NCBI RefSeq assembly: GCF_038397755.1
Contig: NZ_CP151637.1
Span: forward strand, 3,596,001 to 3,660,000
Source of the DNA: Microbacterium sp. LWH7-1.2
GTDB lineage: Bacteria; Actinomycetota; Actinomycetes; Actinomycetales; Microbacteriaceae
Length of the DNA: 64,000 nt
Direction: 5' to 3'
The position numbers and the translations under genes were made by a program. The notes under the pieces were generated by a model. It saw nothing but the letters and a program-made list of their open reading frames with translations. It had not been told where the DNA came from and searched no databases. Below, in pieces: positions 35,303 to 45,076 of the stretch (its first letter is position 1; each line of letters starts with the position of its first letter).

Positions 35303-35360
35303 TGACCAACGTTTGCAGAGTGTCAGATTCCCGGCTATGGTTTGACCAACGTTTGCAGAG
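35303..35360 (+). promoter_or_regulatory. alpha-galactosidase promoter with two LacI-type operators
   Basis: TTGCAG (35313-35318) and TATGGT (35336-35341) are 17 bases apart. The 18-bp sequence TGACCAACGTTTGCAGAG occurs at 35303-35320, overlapping the -35, and again at 35343-35360 just after the -10, with starts 40 bp apart. The core AACGTTTGC is a LacI/GalR operator half. Two sites about four helical turns apart would let the regulator at 34045 bind cooperatively and block the promoter. The rest of 35062-35302 holds no recognised gene. Confidence 0.75.
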
Positions 35361-35393
35361 GCCGCGCCGTTGCGGGGAGAGCTTGGTTTTCGG

Positions 35394-37589
35394 GTGAGAA
35401 CAACACTGGTCGACGTCGACGGTCGTCAGGGCAGCACCGCGCATCACGTAGGTCGCGTGCGCCTCGCTGCATCGGGGGTGGCGCTGATCATCGAGGTGCC
35501 CGAGGATGCTCTTCCCACCGTCGTGCACTGGGGAGCCGACCCCGGCCCGCTGAGCGGCGAGGACCTGTCGGCTGCCACGAGGTCGAACCGGCCGCCCTTC
35601 GCCTCCAACGGCGTCGATGCCCCGCTTCCCGTCGCCCTTCTTCCCGAGGGATGGACCGGGTGGACCGGCACTCCCGGGATCTCTGGCCACCGCCGGGGAG
35701 CCGACTGGTCGCCGCGCTTCCAACCCACGTCCGTGATCGTCGAAACGAGGGAGGACGTGCCCGGTGGTCACCTCGAGATCCACGCGGCCGACGCGCTCAC
35801 CTGCCTCAAGCTGTCGGTGCGCATCGAGATGCTTCCGTCCGGTCTCGTGCGGCTGCGAGCCACTCTCGAGAACACCGGTGCCACCCCGTACACGCTCGAT
35901 GCGTTACAGCTTGCCCTTCCTGTTCCCACCCGCGCCGATGAGGTGCTGGACCTCGCGGGCCGCTGGTCGAAGGAACGGGTGCCGCAGTGCCGAGCGTTCA
36001 CCGTCGGTGCGCATACGAGGGAGGGACGACATGGACGAACCGGTGCCGACGCGGCGACGCTGCTGATCGCAGCCGAGGCGGGGGTCGACTTCGACCGCGG
36101 CGACGCATGGGGCATGCATGTCGCCTTCAGCGGCAACCACCGCAGCATCGCCGAGCGGGCTTTCACGGGCGAGCGGCTGCTCTACGGCGGCGAGCTGCTG
36201 CTGCCCGGCGAGGTGGAGCTCGAACCGAGTGAGTCCTACGAGAGCCCGTGGGTGTACGGCGCGTATGGCCACGGCCTGGACGAGGTGGCCGTCCGGTTCC
36301 ACGACTACCTTCGCGCACGCCCCGCGCATCCCCGCACGGCCCGACCCGTCGTGATGAACGTGTGGGAGGCGCTGTACTTCGAGCACGATCTTGCCCGTGT
36401 CGTCCCACTGGTCGAACTGGCCTCGCGCGTGGGTGTCGAACGCTTCGTCCTCGACGACGGCTGGTTCGGATCCCGGCGTGACGATCGCAGCGGCCTCGGC
36501 GACTGGACGATCGCCGAGGAGATCTGGGGTGATGGACGCTTCGAGCGACTCGTCTCGGCCGTGAAAGACCACGGGATGGATTTCGGTCTGTGGTTCGAAC
36601 CCGAGATGGTCAATCTCGACTCCGACATCGCACGTGCCCATCCCGAATGGCTGCTGCAGGTGCCGGGACGCCTCCCCGTCGAGGCGCGGCACCAACAGGT
36701 CCTCGATCTCACCCATCCCGAGGCATTCGAGCACATCCGCAGCAGCATCGTGGCGCTGGTGCAGCGATACGACATCGACTTCATCAAGTGGGACCACAAT
36801 CGCGATCTCGTCGACGCGGGATCCACTCGCACGGGCCGCGCCGGCGTGCATGCGCAGACCATGGCTGCGTACCGGCTCCTCGACGAGATCAGACTCGCAT
36901 GCCCGGGGTTGGAGATCGAATCGTGCTCGTCGGGCGGTGCACGTGTGGATCTCGGCATCCTCGAACGCACCGACCGGGTCTGGGCGTCGGACTGCATCGA
37001 CCCGCATGAGCGTCAGCAGATCCAGCGGTGGACGGCGCAACTGCTTCCGCCGGAGCTCGTCGGCAGTCACATCGGCGCCGAACGTGCGCACACGACCGGA
37101 CGCAAGAACGATCTGAGCTTCCGCGCAGCGACCGCATTGTTCGGCAGTCTCGGCGTGGAGTGGGACCTGTCGATCGCCACCGCCGCCGAACTCGATGAGC
37201 TGAGCTCGTGGATCGCCTTCTACAAGCAGACCCGGCAACTTGTGCACACCGGCCGCGTCGTTCGCCGTTCGCTCGAGGGTGGTGACGTATGGATGACCGC
37301 GGCCATCGCCCCGGACCAGTCGGAGGCTCTCTACCAGGTGGTCTTGCGTGAGCGGCCTGTGACCTGGCCGCTCGGTGCTGTGCGCCTGCCGGGACTGCGC
37401 CCCACCGCGCGCTACCGCGTGCGCCCGGCGGGTCCAGACGCCGAGTCGCAGATCGACCCGCGCATCCACCCCGGTTGGTGGGGCGAGGGCCTCATCGCCA
37501 CCGGCGCGATGCTCGGCGAGATCGGGGTGCAGATCCCGGCGTTGGCCGTCGACCACGCCGTGCACCTCCGCGTGGAGGAACTGTCATGA
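35394..37589 (+). CDS. alpha-galactosidase, GH36
   Basis: 731 residues from GTG 35394; a TTG at 35370 is possible but lies in the leader beside the operator. An N-terminal beta-sandwich is followed by the TIM barrel with L-D-D-G-W-F, L-W-F-E-P-E-M, nucleophile Asp in F-I-K-W-D-H-N-R (about residue 467), E-S-C-S-S-G-G and the acid/base motif S-D-C-I-D (about 532-536), then a C-terminal beta domain. No signal peptide, so it cleaves imported alpha-galactosides. Overlaps the permease gene by 4 bases. Confidence 0.95.
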   Translation: MRTTLVDVDGRQGSTAHHVGRVRLAASGVALIIEVPEDALPTVVHWGADPGPLSGEDLSAATRSNRPPFASNGVDAPLPVALLPEGWTGWTGTPGISGHRRGADWSPRFQPTSVIVETREDVPGGHLEIHAADALTCLKLSVRIEMLPSGLVRLRATLENTGATPYTLDALQLALPVPTRADEVLDLAGRWSKERVPQCRAFTVGAHTREGRHGRTGADAATLLIAAEAGVDFDRGDAWGMHVAFSGNHRSIAERAFTGERLLYGGELLLPGEVELEPSESYESPWVYGAYGHGLDEVAVRFHDYLRARPAHPRTARPVVMNVWEALYFEHDLARVVPLVELASRVGVERFVLDDGWFGSRRDDRSGLGDWTIAEEIWGDGRFERLVSAVKDHGMDFGLWFEPEMVNLDSDIARAHPEWLLQVPGRLPVEARHQQVLDLTHPEAFEHIRSSIVALVQRYDIDFIKWDHNRDLVDAGSTRTGRAGVHAQTMAAYRLLDEIRLACPGLEIESCSSGGARVDLGILERTDRVWASDCIDPHERQQIQRWTAQLLPPELVGSHIGAERAHTTGRKNDLSFRAATALFGSLGVEWDLSIATAAELDELSSWIAFYKQTRQLVHTGRVVRRSLEGGDVWMTAAIAPDQSEALYQVVLRERPVTWPLGAVRLPGLRPTARYRVRPAGPDAESQIDPRIHPGWWGEGLIATGAMLGEIGVQIPALAVDHAVHLRVEELS

Positions 37590-38488
37590 CCCGGACCTCG
37601 ACATCCCGACCAGCACGCCGCCCCCGGTCGGACCTGCGTGCGGCTCTCGTGTTCATCGCGCCGGCCGCGCTGGGCCTCCTCGCGTTCTACTTCGTTCCCG
37701 CGCTGCGGGGGCTCTGGTTCAGCTTCACCGATCAGAACCTCATCGGCTCGGGTGAGTTCATCGGCGCCGACAACTATGTGCGGATGGTCTCCGATCCGCT
37801 GTTCTGGAACTCGCTGGCCGTGACCGTCCAGTACGTTGCGATCAACATCGGCGTCCAGACGGTGCTCGCGTTGCTGCTGGCCGTCCTGCTCCACCGACTG
37901 ACGCGCTCCGTCACCATCCGGGGCCTCATCCTGCTGCCCTACCTCGTGGCCAACGTGGTGGTCGCGCTGGTGTGGTTCTGGATGGCCGACTATTCCACGG
38001 GCATCATCAACGTCGCCCTCGATGCCTTCGGCCTCGACCGCGTCGCCTTCTTCGGAGACCCCGCCACGGCCATTCCGACCATCGCCCTGATCAACGTCTG
38101 GCGCTTCGTGGGGTACACGGCGCTGCTTCTGTTCGCGGGACTGCAGGTGATACCGGGCCAGTACTACGAGGCGGCGTCGCTGGACGGAGCCTCGGAGTGG
38201 CGGATGTTCTGGACGATCACGATGCCCCTGCTGCGTCCGGTGCTGGCGCTGGTGATGGTGATCACCGTGGTCGGCAGCTTCCAGATCTTCGACACGGTCG
38301 CGGTGACGACCGAAGGCGGGCCCGTCAACGCCAGCCGCGTCATCTACTACTACATCTACCAACAGGCCTTCGAACGATTCGACCTCGGCTACGCCAGTGC
38401 CCTGTCCGTGTTTCTCGTCGTGATCCTGTCGATCATCGCCTACGCCCAACTCAAGATCATGCGGTCCAACCGCTCGGACCTGGCCTGA
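37586..38488 (+). CDS. sugar ABC transporter permease (MalF/UgpA-like)
   Basis: 300 residues, six membrane segments, EAA loop Y-Y-E-A-A-S-L-D-G-A-S-E-W-R-M-F-W. Start ATGA overlaps the alpha-galactosidase stop. Part of a CUT1-type importer; no ATPase gene is present in the cassette, so it probably uses a shared MsiK/UgpC-type ATPase encoded elsewhere. Confidence 0.94.
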   Translation: MTRTSTSRPARRPRSDLRAALVFIAPAALGLLAFYFVPALRGLWFSFTDQNLIGSGEFIGADNYVRMVSDPLFWNSLAVTVQYVAINIGVQTVLALLLAVLLHRLTRSVTIRGLILLPYLVANVVVALVWFWMADYSTGIINVALDAFGLDRVAFFGDPATAIPTIALINVWRFVGYTALLLFAGLQVIPGQYYEAASLDGASEWRMFWTITMPLLRPVLALVMVITVVGSFQIFDTVAVTTEGGPVNASRVIYYYIYQQAFERFDLGYASALSVFLVVILSIIAYAQLKIMRSNRSDLA

Positions 38489-38498
38489 GGAGCAGCAG

Positions 38499-39449
38499 AT
38501 GACTCTCACTTCGCACCGGGCCCCCGTCGCCGCGCCGGCTCCGTCGGCCGCCGCACCGAACCGTCGGCGCCCACGCCGCATCCGGTGGGGGCGGATCGTC
38601 GCGTGGGCGATCCTCGGCATCGTGCTGCTGATCACCCTCTTCCCCTTCTACTGGATGCTGCGTACCGCGTTGTCCAACAACAACGCTCTCTACCTCGAGC
38701 CCGGCAACCTCCTCCCGGTCGACCCGACCCTGGGCGGCTTCCGTCGCGTACTCGGTCTCGCCACGCCCGAGGATGCAGCGGCCGAGGGTGGAACGACGGG
38801 GTCGATCGACTTCTGGCTGTACCTGCGCAACTCCGTGGTCGTGTCCACGGTGATCACGGCGGGACAGGTGCTGTTCTCCTCCATGGCGGCCTACGCATTC
38901 GCGCGGCTGACCTGGAAGGGGCGCGACGTCGTGTTCTTCCTCTTCCTGACCGCGATGATGATTCCGCCGATCTTCGTCCAGTTGCCGAACTTCATCCTGA
39001 TCCGCGACCTCGGCCTGCTGAACACGCTCGCGGGCATCATCCTGCCGTTCTTCTTCATGACGCCGTTCGCGATCTTCTTCATGCGTCAGTTCTTCCTGGG
39101 CATTCCTCGCGAGATCGAAGAGGCGGCGATGATCGACGGCGCCGGGCACGCGCGGATGTTCTTCCGCGTCATCCTGCCCATGTCGGCGACGCCCGTCGTG
39201 ACGCTCTCATTGCTCACTTACATCACCGCGTGGGGCGAGTACTTCTGGCCGCTGCTGGTGGGGCGCGGGGAGGACTCGCGCGTGCTCACCGTCGCCCTCG
39301 GCATCTTCCGTGCTCAGACACCCCAGACCGGTCCCGACTGGGCCGGACTCATGGCGGGAACTCTCATCGCAGCTCTGCCCGTCCTCATCCTCTTCTTGAT
39401 CTTCGGACGAAGGTTCATCGACAACCTCGGCTACTCCGGAATCAAGTAG
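38499..39449 (+). CDS. sugar ABC transporter permease (MalG/UgpE-like)
   Basis: 316 residues with a basic, Pro/Ala-rich N-terminus before six membrane segments; EAA loop I-E-E-A-A-M-I-D-G-A-G-H-A-R-M-F. GAGGAGCAG lies upstream of the ATG. Partner of the preceding permease. Confidence 0.94.
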   Translation: MTLTSHRAPVAAPAPSAAAPNRRRPRRIRWGRIVAWAILGIVLLITLFPFYWMLRTALSNNNALYLEPGNLLPVDPTLGGFRRVLGLATPEDAAAEGGTTGSIDFWLYLRNSVVVSTVITAGQVLFSSMAAYAFARLTWKGRDVVFFLFLTAMMIPPIFVQLPNFILIRDLGLLNTLAGIILPFFFMTPFAIFFMRQFFLGIPREIEEAAMIDGAGHARMFFRVILPMSATPVVTLSLLTYITAWGEYFWPLLVGRGEDSRVLTVALGIFRAQTPQTGPDWAGLMAGTLIAALPVLILFLIFGRRFIDNLGYSGIK

Positions 39450-39515
39450 GCGCGCGCCGCCGTGGCGCACAGCACCCGTACACCCGCACCACTCACACCG
39501 AAGGATCGAACTGCA

Positions 39516-40883
39516 ATGTCGCACTCCACTCCCACCACCCGGCGTATCGTCGCCGCCCTCGCCGCGGCTTCCGTCCCGGCCCTCCTGCTCTCGTCCTGTT
39601 CGGGACAAGGAGGGAACTCCGGGGCCGCGGAACCGGAGGCCATCACCTATTGGCTCTGGGACTCCAACCAACAACCCGCCTACGAGCAGTGCGCCGATGA
39701 CTTCGAGGCCGAGTCCGGCATCACCGTCAAGATCGAGCAGTTCGGCTGGGCAGACTACTGGCAGGGACTTACCACGGGCTTCGCCTCGGGCACCGCGCCG
39801 GACGTCTTCGCCGATCACTTGTCGTACTACCCGGAGTTCGTCTCTCAGGGCCAGCTTCTCGACATCTCCGACCGTGTCGAGGAGGACGGCATCGATCTCT
39901 CGATCTACCAGGACGGGCTCGCAGAGCTGTGGGTCGACCAGGAGGGGGGTCGGTACGGCCTCCCCAAGGACTTCGACACCGTCGCGACCTTCTACAACGA
40001 GAAGATGGTCGAGGAAGCCGGGATCACACCGGAACAGCTGGCCGAGCTGGCTTGGAGCCCCGATGGCTCCGGCACCTTCGACGAGGTGGTCGCGGCGCTT
40101 ACCGTCGACGCGAACGGCGTGCGCGGCAACGAGGACGGGTTCGATCCTCGCAACGTCGCGGTGTACGGTCTCGCGCTGAGCGGAAACGGCTTGAACGCGT
40201 CGGGCCAGCAGACGTGGGCACCCTACGCGCTCGGCAACGACTGGTACTTCGGCGACAAGACGCCCTGGACCACCGAGTGGAACTTCGACGACCCGAAGTT
40301 CGTCGAGACCATCGAGTGGTACCAGAGCCTCCAGGAGCGCGGCTTCATGCCGTCGGTCGACATCGCTCTGTCCGAGGCCGACCCGCTCAACGGCTACCTC
40401 GCCGGTCGCTACGCCCTGGTCACCGATGGCAGCTGGATGAACGGGTCCTACCTCGGCCAGTCCGACGTCCCTACGAAGGTCGTGCCGACGCCGGTCGGTC
40501 CGAGCGGGCAGCGCGCCAGCGTCTTCAATGGCCTCTCGGATGCGATCTGGGCCGGCAGCGAGCACCCGGACCAGGCGTGGGAGTGGGTGAAGTACCTGGG
40601 ATCGGCCCCATGTCAGGACGTCGTCGCCGAGAACGCCGTCGTCTTCCCCGCCATCAAGACGTCCACGGAGCTGGCCACTGCGGCGTTCGCCGAAAAGGGG
40701 TGGGATGTCTCGGGCTTCACCGTGCAGGTCGATGACGGCACGACAGCCCTTCTGCCGATCGCCGACCACTGGTCCGAGATCAACGACACCGTGACGGCTG
40801 CGGTCGAGTCGTTCCTGCAGGGCAGTGCCGACAGCAGCGTCTTCAAGACCGCGAACGACAGCGTCAACGCGCTGTTCCAGTGA
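39516..40883 (+). CDS. sugar ABC transporter substrate-binding lipoprotein
   Basis: 455 residues from ATG 39516 (GAAGGA upstream). Lipobox L-S-S-C (Cys28), then an SBP_bac_1 fold (I-T-Y-W-L-W-D, Y-G-L-P-K-D-F-D-T-V, D-G-S-W-M-N-G-S-Y). Binds an oligosaccharide, probably alpha-galactosides, for the two permeases. The upstream in-frame M-A-H-S-T-R-T lacks a ribosome site and is rejected as the start. Confidence 0.93.
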   Translation: MSHSTPTTRRIVAALAAASVPALLLSSCSGQGGNSGAAEPEAITYWLWDSNQQPAYEQCADDFEAESGITVKIEQFGWADYWQGLTTGFASGTAPDVFADHLSYYPEFVSQGQLLDISDRVEEDGIDLSIYQDGLAELWVDQEGGRYGLPKDFDTVATFYNEKMVEEAGITPEQLAELAWSPDGSGTFDEVVAALTVDANGVRGNEDGFDPRNVAVYGLALSGNGLNASGQQTWAPYALGNDWYFGDKTPWTTEWNFDDPKFVETIEWYQSLQERGFMPSVDIALSEADPLNGYLAGRYALVTDGSWMNGSYLGQSDVPTKVVPTPVGPSGQRASVFNGLSDAIWAGSEHPDQAWEWVKYLGSAPCQDVVAENAVVFPAIKTSTELATAAFAEKGWDVSGFTVQVDDGTTALLPIADHWSEINDTVTAAVESFLQGSADSSVFKTANDSVNALFQ

Positions 40884-40915
40884 CGAACTCACCGATCCCC
40901 GAAGGAGTGGAACCA

Positions 40916-43900
40916 ATGTCAACCCAACTCACCAGACGCGCAGGTGGAATCCTGCTGACCACCGCCGTGGTGGCCGCAGGCGTCCTGGCCGTCGCGACAC
41001 CGGCGGTGGCCGCGAGCGAATCCGTCACTGTCGATTTCAGCGACTCGACCGGTGCCGTACACGGTGGAGCGACGGGCTATCTGTACGGTCTCGGCGATCC
41101 CGGCGTGCCGACGACGTCCGTCGTCGCCGGCGCGGGGGTCCGCCACGTCACTCAGATGCCTGAAGGCGGACTCCAGCATCCCAACGGCGGCGCTCTCACC
41201 AATGCGCCCGACTTCTTCTCGTCAGGAGGCGAGGAGATCTACATCAACATCCAGGACGACTACGCCCAGTGGCCCTATGCGGGAAACACATATCCCGGCC
41301 AGGCGGAGTACCTGACGCACGTCGAGAAGGTCGTGCAGAAGGTCGCCGACGTCACGGATCCGGAAGACTACGAGCGGTACATCTTCACGCCGTTCAATGA
41401 GCCCGACTGGATCTGGTACGCCGACTGGGCGACGCGGAAGGAGCAGTTCTTCTCCGACTGGTCGGCCGCGTACGACCTCATTCAGGAGATCATGCCGGGC
41501 GTGCGCGTCGCGGCGATGGGCGATTCGTACTGGCACGCCGACCGCACACGCGACTTCCTCGCGTACGCGAAGGAGCACAACCAGGTGCCGGACGTGTGGA
41601 CGTGGCACGAGCTGTCCGACTCGTCCTTGCAGTACTTCTCGTACAACCTCTCCACCTTCCGATCCATCGAGGACCAGCTCGGCATCGAAGACCTGCCGGT
41701 GAACATCACCGAGTACGCTCTGCGACGTGATACCGGGGTGCCCGGTCGCATGATCCAGTGGATGTCGATGTTCGAGCGGGCCAAGGTCGACGCCCAGGTC
41801 GCGTACTGGTCGCAGTCGGGCAACCTCGACGACCACGTGGCGCAGGTCAACGGCGGAAACGGTGCCTGGTGGCTCGTCAAGTGGTACGCCGACCTCACCG
41901 GGGAGACAGTGCGGCTCACCCCGCCCGTGGCGAACCGCCCCGGAACGGTGCAGGGCATCGCCGCGATCGACGAGTCCAGGAAGACGGCGACGGTGCTGTT
42001 CGGCGGGGGTCAGGTCGATGCGCAGCTGAGCTTCACGGGCCTGGACGCGTCGACCTTCGGCGGACAGGTCGACGTGCAGGTGCAGCGCACGCAGTTCAGC
42101 GGTCAGGAGGGGTTCGCCGAGCAGCCGCCGGTCATCCTCTCCACGCGGATCTCCCTCGACGGGTCCGGTGGCGGAAGCGTCACGGTGCCCAATGGAGACC
42201 CCATGGACGCCTATCGGGTGATCATCACTCCCGCTGTCGAGTCGGCGCCGGTCGTGGATGCCGCGTGGCAGACCCGCGTCGAAGCGGAGGCGACCACGCT
42301 CGCCGGGGGAGCGACCGTCACGAGTCTGGCGACCAACGCCCAGGCGACGTCGGGCTTCAAGGACGTGCGCGGGTTCTCCAACGCCGCTGCATCGTCGACG
42401 TGGACTGTCGATGTTCCGCGTGATGGCAGGTATCTTCTCGGCATCCAGTACGGGACCAGCGAAAAGGCCGACGGCACGAACATGAAGTCCGGTCGTCACG
42501 CGCTGTTCGTCGATGACGCCTTCGAGGATCTCGTGCAGTACACCTCGACGCTCAGCGTCACGTACAAGGGCCGTGTCGAAGTACCGGTGACCCTGACGGC
42601 CGGCACGCACACCCTGTCGCTGCGGGCGAGCCAGAACGGCACGGCCGCGCTTCCGGGCAGCAACGTCGCACTCGACCGTCTCGACCTCACCGAGGCCACG
42701 GCCGCGGAGAAGTCCACCTACCCGGCGACGCTCGCCCGCCTGTCGGGCGATGCCACCGTGTCGTGGGGTGCGGGGTCGTTCGGCGGCGGCGCGACCCTCG
42801 GTAGCGACGGCCAGGCGGCCTTCTACTTGGGTGCAGCCGAAGACGGGTACTACGACCTCACGGTCGAGTACGAGACGACGGATGCCGCCGACCTCGCGGT
42901 CGAGCTCAACGATCGCGAACTCAGCGGCATCGGTGCCGAGACGGCCGGCACCTGGAAGACCACGGCGACGGTCCACGTCGCGCAGGGGATCCAGGAGCTG
43001 ACCGTCGCGGGAGCGGGAGTGAAGGTCCGCGGCGTCACGCTGGAGCGCAATGCAGAGGCCGACTCGCGCGTGGTCACCATCCAGGCGGAAGACCCGTCGG
43101 TGACGCGTTCAACGGGCACGACCGTCGAGACCCCGGCAGCGACCTACGGGTCGAACGCGCAGGGGCAGTACGTGGGGTGGCTCACGGCCGGCCGCACGCT
43201 CACCATCCCGCGCCCGTCCGGCACCGATGCGGGCCAGTACAACCTCCTGGTCCACTTCGGCAACGCCACACGGAACACCACGCACCCGTACAACACCGAC
43301 GGCATCAGCCGGAGGGCGACCGTCACCGAGGTCGGGGGTGAGAACAGCGCGACGGGGTACTTCCGGTACAACTACAGCTACTTCAACTTCTGGTGGCAGA
43401 ACGTCCCGCTCGACCTCACCACCGACGACGGCGCGCTGGTCGTGGGTAACCCCACGGGGGATGCGCCGAACATCGACGCGTTCCAGCTGGCGCCTCTGAT
43501 GGCCTCATTGGTCACCGAGCGAGTCGACCCCGATACGGTCAAGCCGATCGCCACGCTGGTGACACCGACGACGGCCGGTCCCTTCCGAGCGCTGGAGCTG
43601 CGGGTGGATGCCACCGACGACCGTGGCCTGCAACGCGTCGTAGCCAACATCTATAAGGACGGCAAGCTGGTCAAGAGCACGCAGACCGCGGCAGACGGCG
43701 AGCGCACGGCCACCCACTCGGCGACCGTTACCCTGCCGGACGGCGCATACACGATCAAGTACAACGCCTCTGACCTCGCGGGCAATGTCGCGAAGACCGG
43801 AACGTTCGACGTCACGATCGATGCGACCCCGCCGACGGCGACGATCAAAGACGGGACGTCTTACACGGTCAAGACCGGTGAGACCTACGATCTGATCTCG

Positions 43901-44092
43901 TTCAAGCTCCACGATGCGGGCAAGATCGACAAGGTCGAGCTCAACGGCAAGACGAAGGACCTGACCGACAACGTGTGGTCGGACGTCAACTTCATCGCGC
44001 CGCCCACGTTCGGTGCCGTGCAGGGGGTGAACACGCTCGTCGTGTTCGACGTCGCGGGCAACACCCAGACGTACACCTTCACGCTCAACTGA
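40916..44092 (+). CDS. large secreted glycoside hydrolase (clan GH-A, GH39/GH30-like) with carbohydrate-binding modules
   Basis: 1058 residues from ATG 40916 (GAAGGAGTGG upstream). Sec signal peptide ending P-A-V-A-A near residue 33. A TIM-barrel catalytic domain has acid/base Glu in F-T-P-F-N-E-P-D-W (about 162) and nucleophile Glu in N-I-T-E-Y-A-L (about 266). Two beta-sandwich modules (about 450-610 and 720-870; I-Q-A-E-D and Y-F-N-F-W-W) resemble CBM6/35. An Ig-like C-terminal domain (V-D-A-T-D-D-R-G-L, D-G-A-Y-T-I-K-Y-N-A-S-D) follows. It likely degrades an extracellular galactose-containing polymer to oligosaccharides for the importer. The exact GH family is uncertain. Confidence 0.82.
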   Translation: MSTQLTRRAGGILLTTAVVAAGVLAVATPAVAASESVTVDFSDSTGAVHGGATGYLYGLGDPGVPTTSVVAGAGVRHVTQMPEGGLQHPNGGALTNAPDFFSSGGEEIYINIQDDYAQWPYAGNTYPGQAEYLTHVEKVVQKVADVTDPEDYERYIFTPFNEPDWIWYADWATRKEQFFSDWSAAYDLIQEIMPGVRVAAMGDSYWHADRTRDFLAYAKEHNQVPDVWTWHELSDSSLQYFSYNLSTFRSIEDQLGIEDLPVNITEYALRRDTGVPGRMIQWMSMFERAKVDAQVAYWSQSGNLDDHVAQVNGGNGAWWLVKWYADLTGETVRLTPPVANRPGTVQGIAAIDESRKTATVLFGGGQVDAQLSFTGLDASTFGGQVDVQVQRTQFSGQEGFAEQPPVILSTRISLDGSGGGSVTVPNGDPMDAYRVIITPAVESAPVVDAAWQTRVEAEATTLAGGATVTSLATNAQATSGFKDVRGFSNAAASSTWTVDVPRDGRYLLGIQYGTSEKADGTNMKSGRHALFVDDAFEDLVQYTSTLSVTYKGRVEVPVTLTAGTHTLSLRASQNGTAALPGSNVALDRLDLTEATAAEKSTYPATLARLSGDATVSWGAGSFGGGATLGSDGQAAFYLGAAEDGYYDLTVEYETTDAADLAVELNDRELSGIGAETAGTWKTTATVHVAQGIQELTVAGAGVKVRGVTLERNAEADSRVVTIQAEDPSVTRSTGTTVETPAATYGSNAQGQYVGWLTAGRTLTIPRPSGTDAGQYNLLVHFGNATRNTTHPYNTDGISRRATVTEVGGENSATGYFRYNYSYFNFWWQNVPLDLTTDDGALVVGNPTGDAPNIDAFQLAPLMASLVTERVDPDTVKPIATLVTPTTAGPFRALELRVDATDDRGLQRVVANIYKDGKLVKSTQTAADGERTATHSATVTLPDGAYTIKYNASDLAGNVAKTGTFDVTIDATPPTATIKDGTSYTVKTGETYDLISFKLHDAGKIDKVELNGKTKDLTDNVWSDVNFIAPPTFGAVQGVNTLVVFDVAGNTQTYTFTLN

Positions 44093-44125
44093 TGCCTAGT
44101 GGCTCTCTGTCACGAGGGCCTGGCA

Positions 44126-44158
44126 AGGCGCCGTCCGGGTTGGTCCCGGGCGGCGCCT
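44126..44158 (+). terminator. terminator of the galactoside operon
   Basis: AGGCGCCGTCCGGG and CCCGGGCGGCGCCT form a 14-bp stem with one mismatch around TTGGT, followed by CTTGCTT, 34 bases after the glycosidase stop. The remaining bases to 44314 hold no gene. Confidence 0.8.
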
Positions 44159-44314
44159 CTTGCTTCGCGAACCGGCTGGCGGGTGTGTCGGGAAGTTTGT
44201 GTGTGAGGGCTTCGGCGTGATCGGCGCGGCGCGGGCGCGGGAAGATGGGGATCGGTGCAGCGGGAGGTGACATCTGATCTGTGGTGCCGAGGGTGCCGCT
44301 GGAAGGATGTTGTT

Positions 44315-44608
44315 GTGCCTAAGCCTTATCCCAAGGAGTTCCGTGACGACGTGGTCGCCGTCGCTCGTCGCCGCGAGGACGGTATGACGATCAAGCAAGT
44401 CGCGACCGACTTCGGCATCAGCGAGACGTGCCTACAGAACTGGCTCCGTCAGGCCGATGTCGAGAACGGCAATCGTGCCGGGGTGACCGCGTCGGAGTCG
44501 GCGGAGCTGAGGGAGCTGCGGAAGCGGAACCGGCTCCTCGAGCAAGAGAACGAAGTGCTGCAGAAAGCGGCGGCGTATCTGGCGCAGGCGAACCTGCCGG
44601 GAAAATGA
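44315..44608 (+). mobile_element. IS3-family transposase orfA; orfB lost
   Basis: 97 residues from GTG 44315: P-K-P-Y-P-K-E-F-R-D-D-V-V, helix-turn-helix T-I-K-Q-V-A-T-D-F-G-I-S, leucine-zipper-like L-R-K-R-N-R-L-L-E-Q-E-N-E-V-L, and the usual end A-Y-L-A-Q-A-N-L-P-G-K. The orfB start M-M-Y-P-L follows at 44605 but the sequence switches after about 44620 to an unrelated LacI fragment. The element has lost its catalytic subunit and its right end, so it is immobile by itself. Confidence 0.88.
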
Positions 44609-44612
44609 TGTA

Positions 44613-44807
44613 CCCGCTGCTGCCGAGGCGAAGTGAGCGGGCCGCGTCATTGCGGACGTAACCCAGATCATCGATCGCGGCCTGCACTCGAGCCAGCGTC
44701 TCGGCGGCGAGGACCTGCGGGCGGTTCAGGGCATTGCAGACCGTGCTGAGGCCCACGCCAGCCCGGGCAGCCACGTCACGCACAGTGACGGTGTCCCTCG
44801 CTCGCAT
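44613..44807 (-). pseudogene. N-terminal fragment of a LacI-family regulator cut by the IS remnant
   Basis: ATG 44807 (GTGGAG upstream) begins M-R-A-R-D-T-V-T-V-R-D-V-A-A-R-A-G-V-G and continues S-T-V-C-N-A-L-N-R-P and Y-V-R-N-D-A-A-R-S-L-R-L, the complete LacI DNA-binding head. The sensor domain is missing where transposase sequence begins. A LacI-like site GCAACGTTTTC (44872-44882) lies between this fragment and an AAGGAGG-led ATG (44897) whose frame stops after 15 codons. Confidence 0.8.
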
Positions 44808-45076
44808 CTCCACAGAATTGCATTCCTCTGTTTGACGGACCTTCCCGTGCTCAATAGCGTGTCGCAGAATTGCAACGTTTTCATCAAGGAGGATTGATGA
44901 CCGAGCAAGTGGAGACCACATATTCGGATCCACGGCGACGCTGATCCGCGCGACGCAGGAGTGCTTGCCGCGCTCGCGTCGGGCGTCCGAGATGCGGACC
45001 GAACCGGTGCCGCATCGTCGGTGTGGCGTAACGGTGTGGAGGCGGCCGGCGCCTTCCTCATCGTCGACGACTCGTG

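Noticed and set aside
35303..35360. Possible CRISPR-like spaced repeat
   Set aside because: Only two copies of 18 bp with one 22-base spacer, sitting on a promoter; these are operators. No CRISPR array or cas gene was seen in the window.
35904..37565. 553-codon minus-strand open frame opposite the alpha-galactosidase
   Set aside because: Antisense to a GH36 gene with complete catalytic motifs; no domain of its own.
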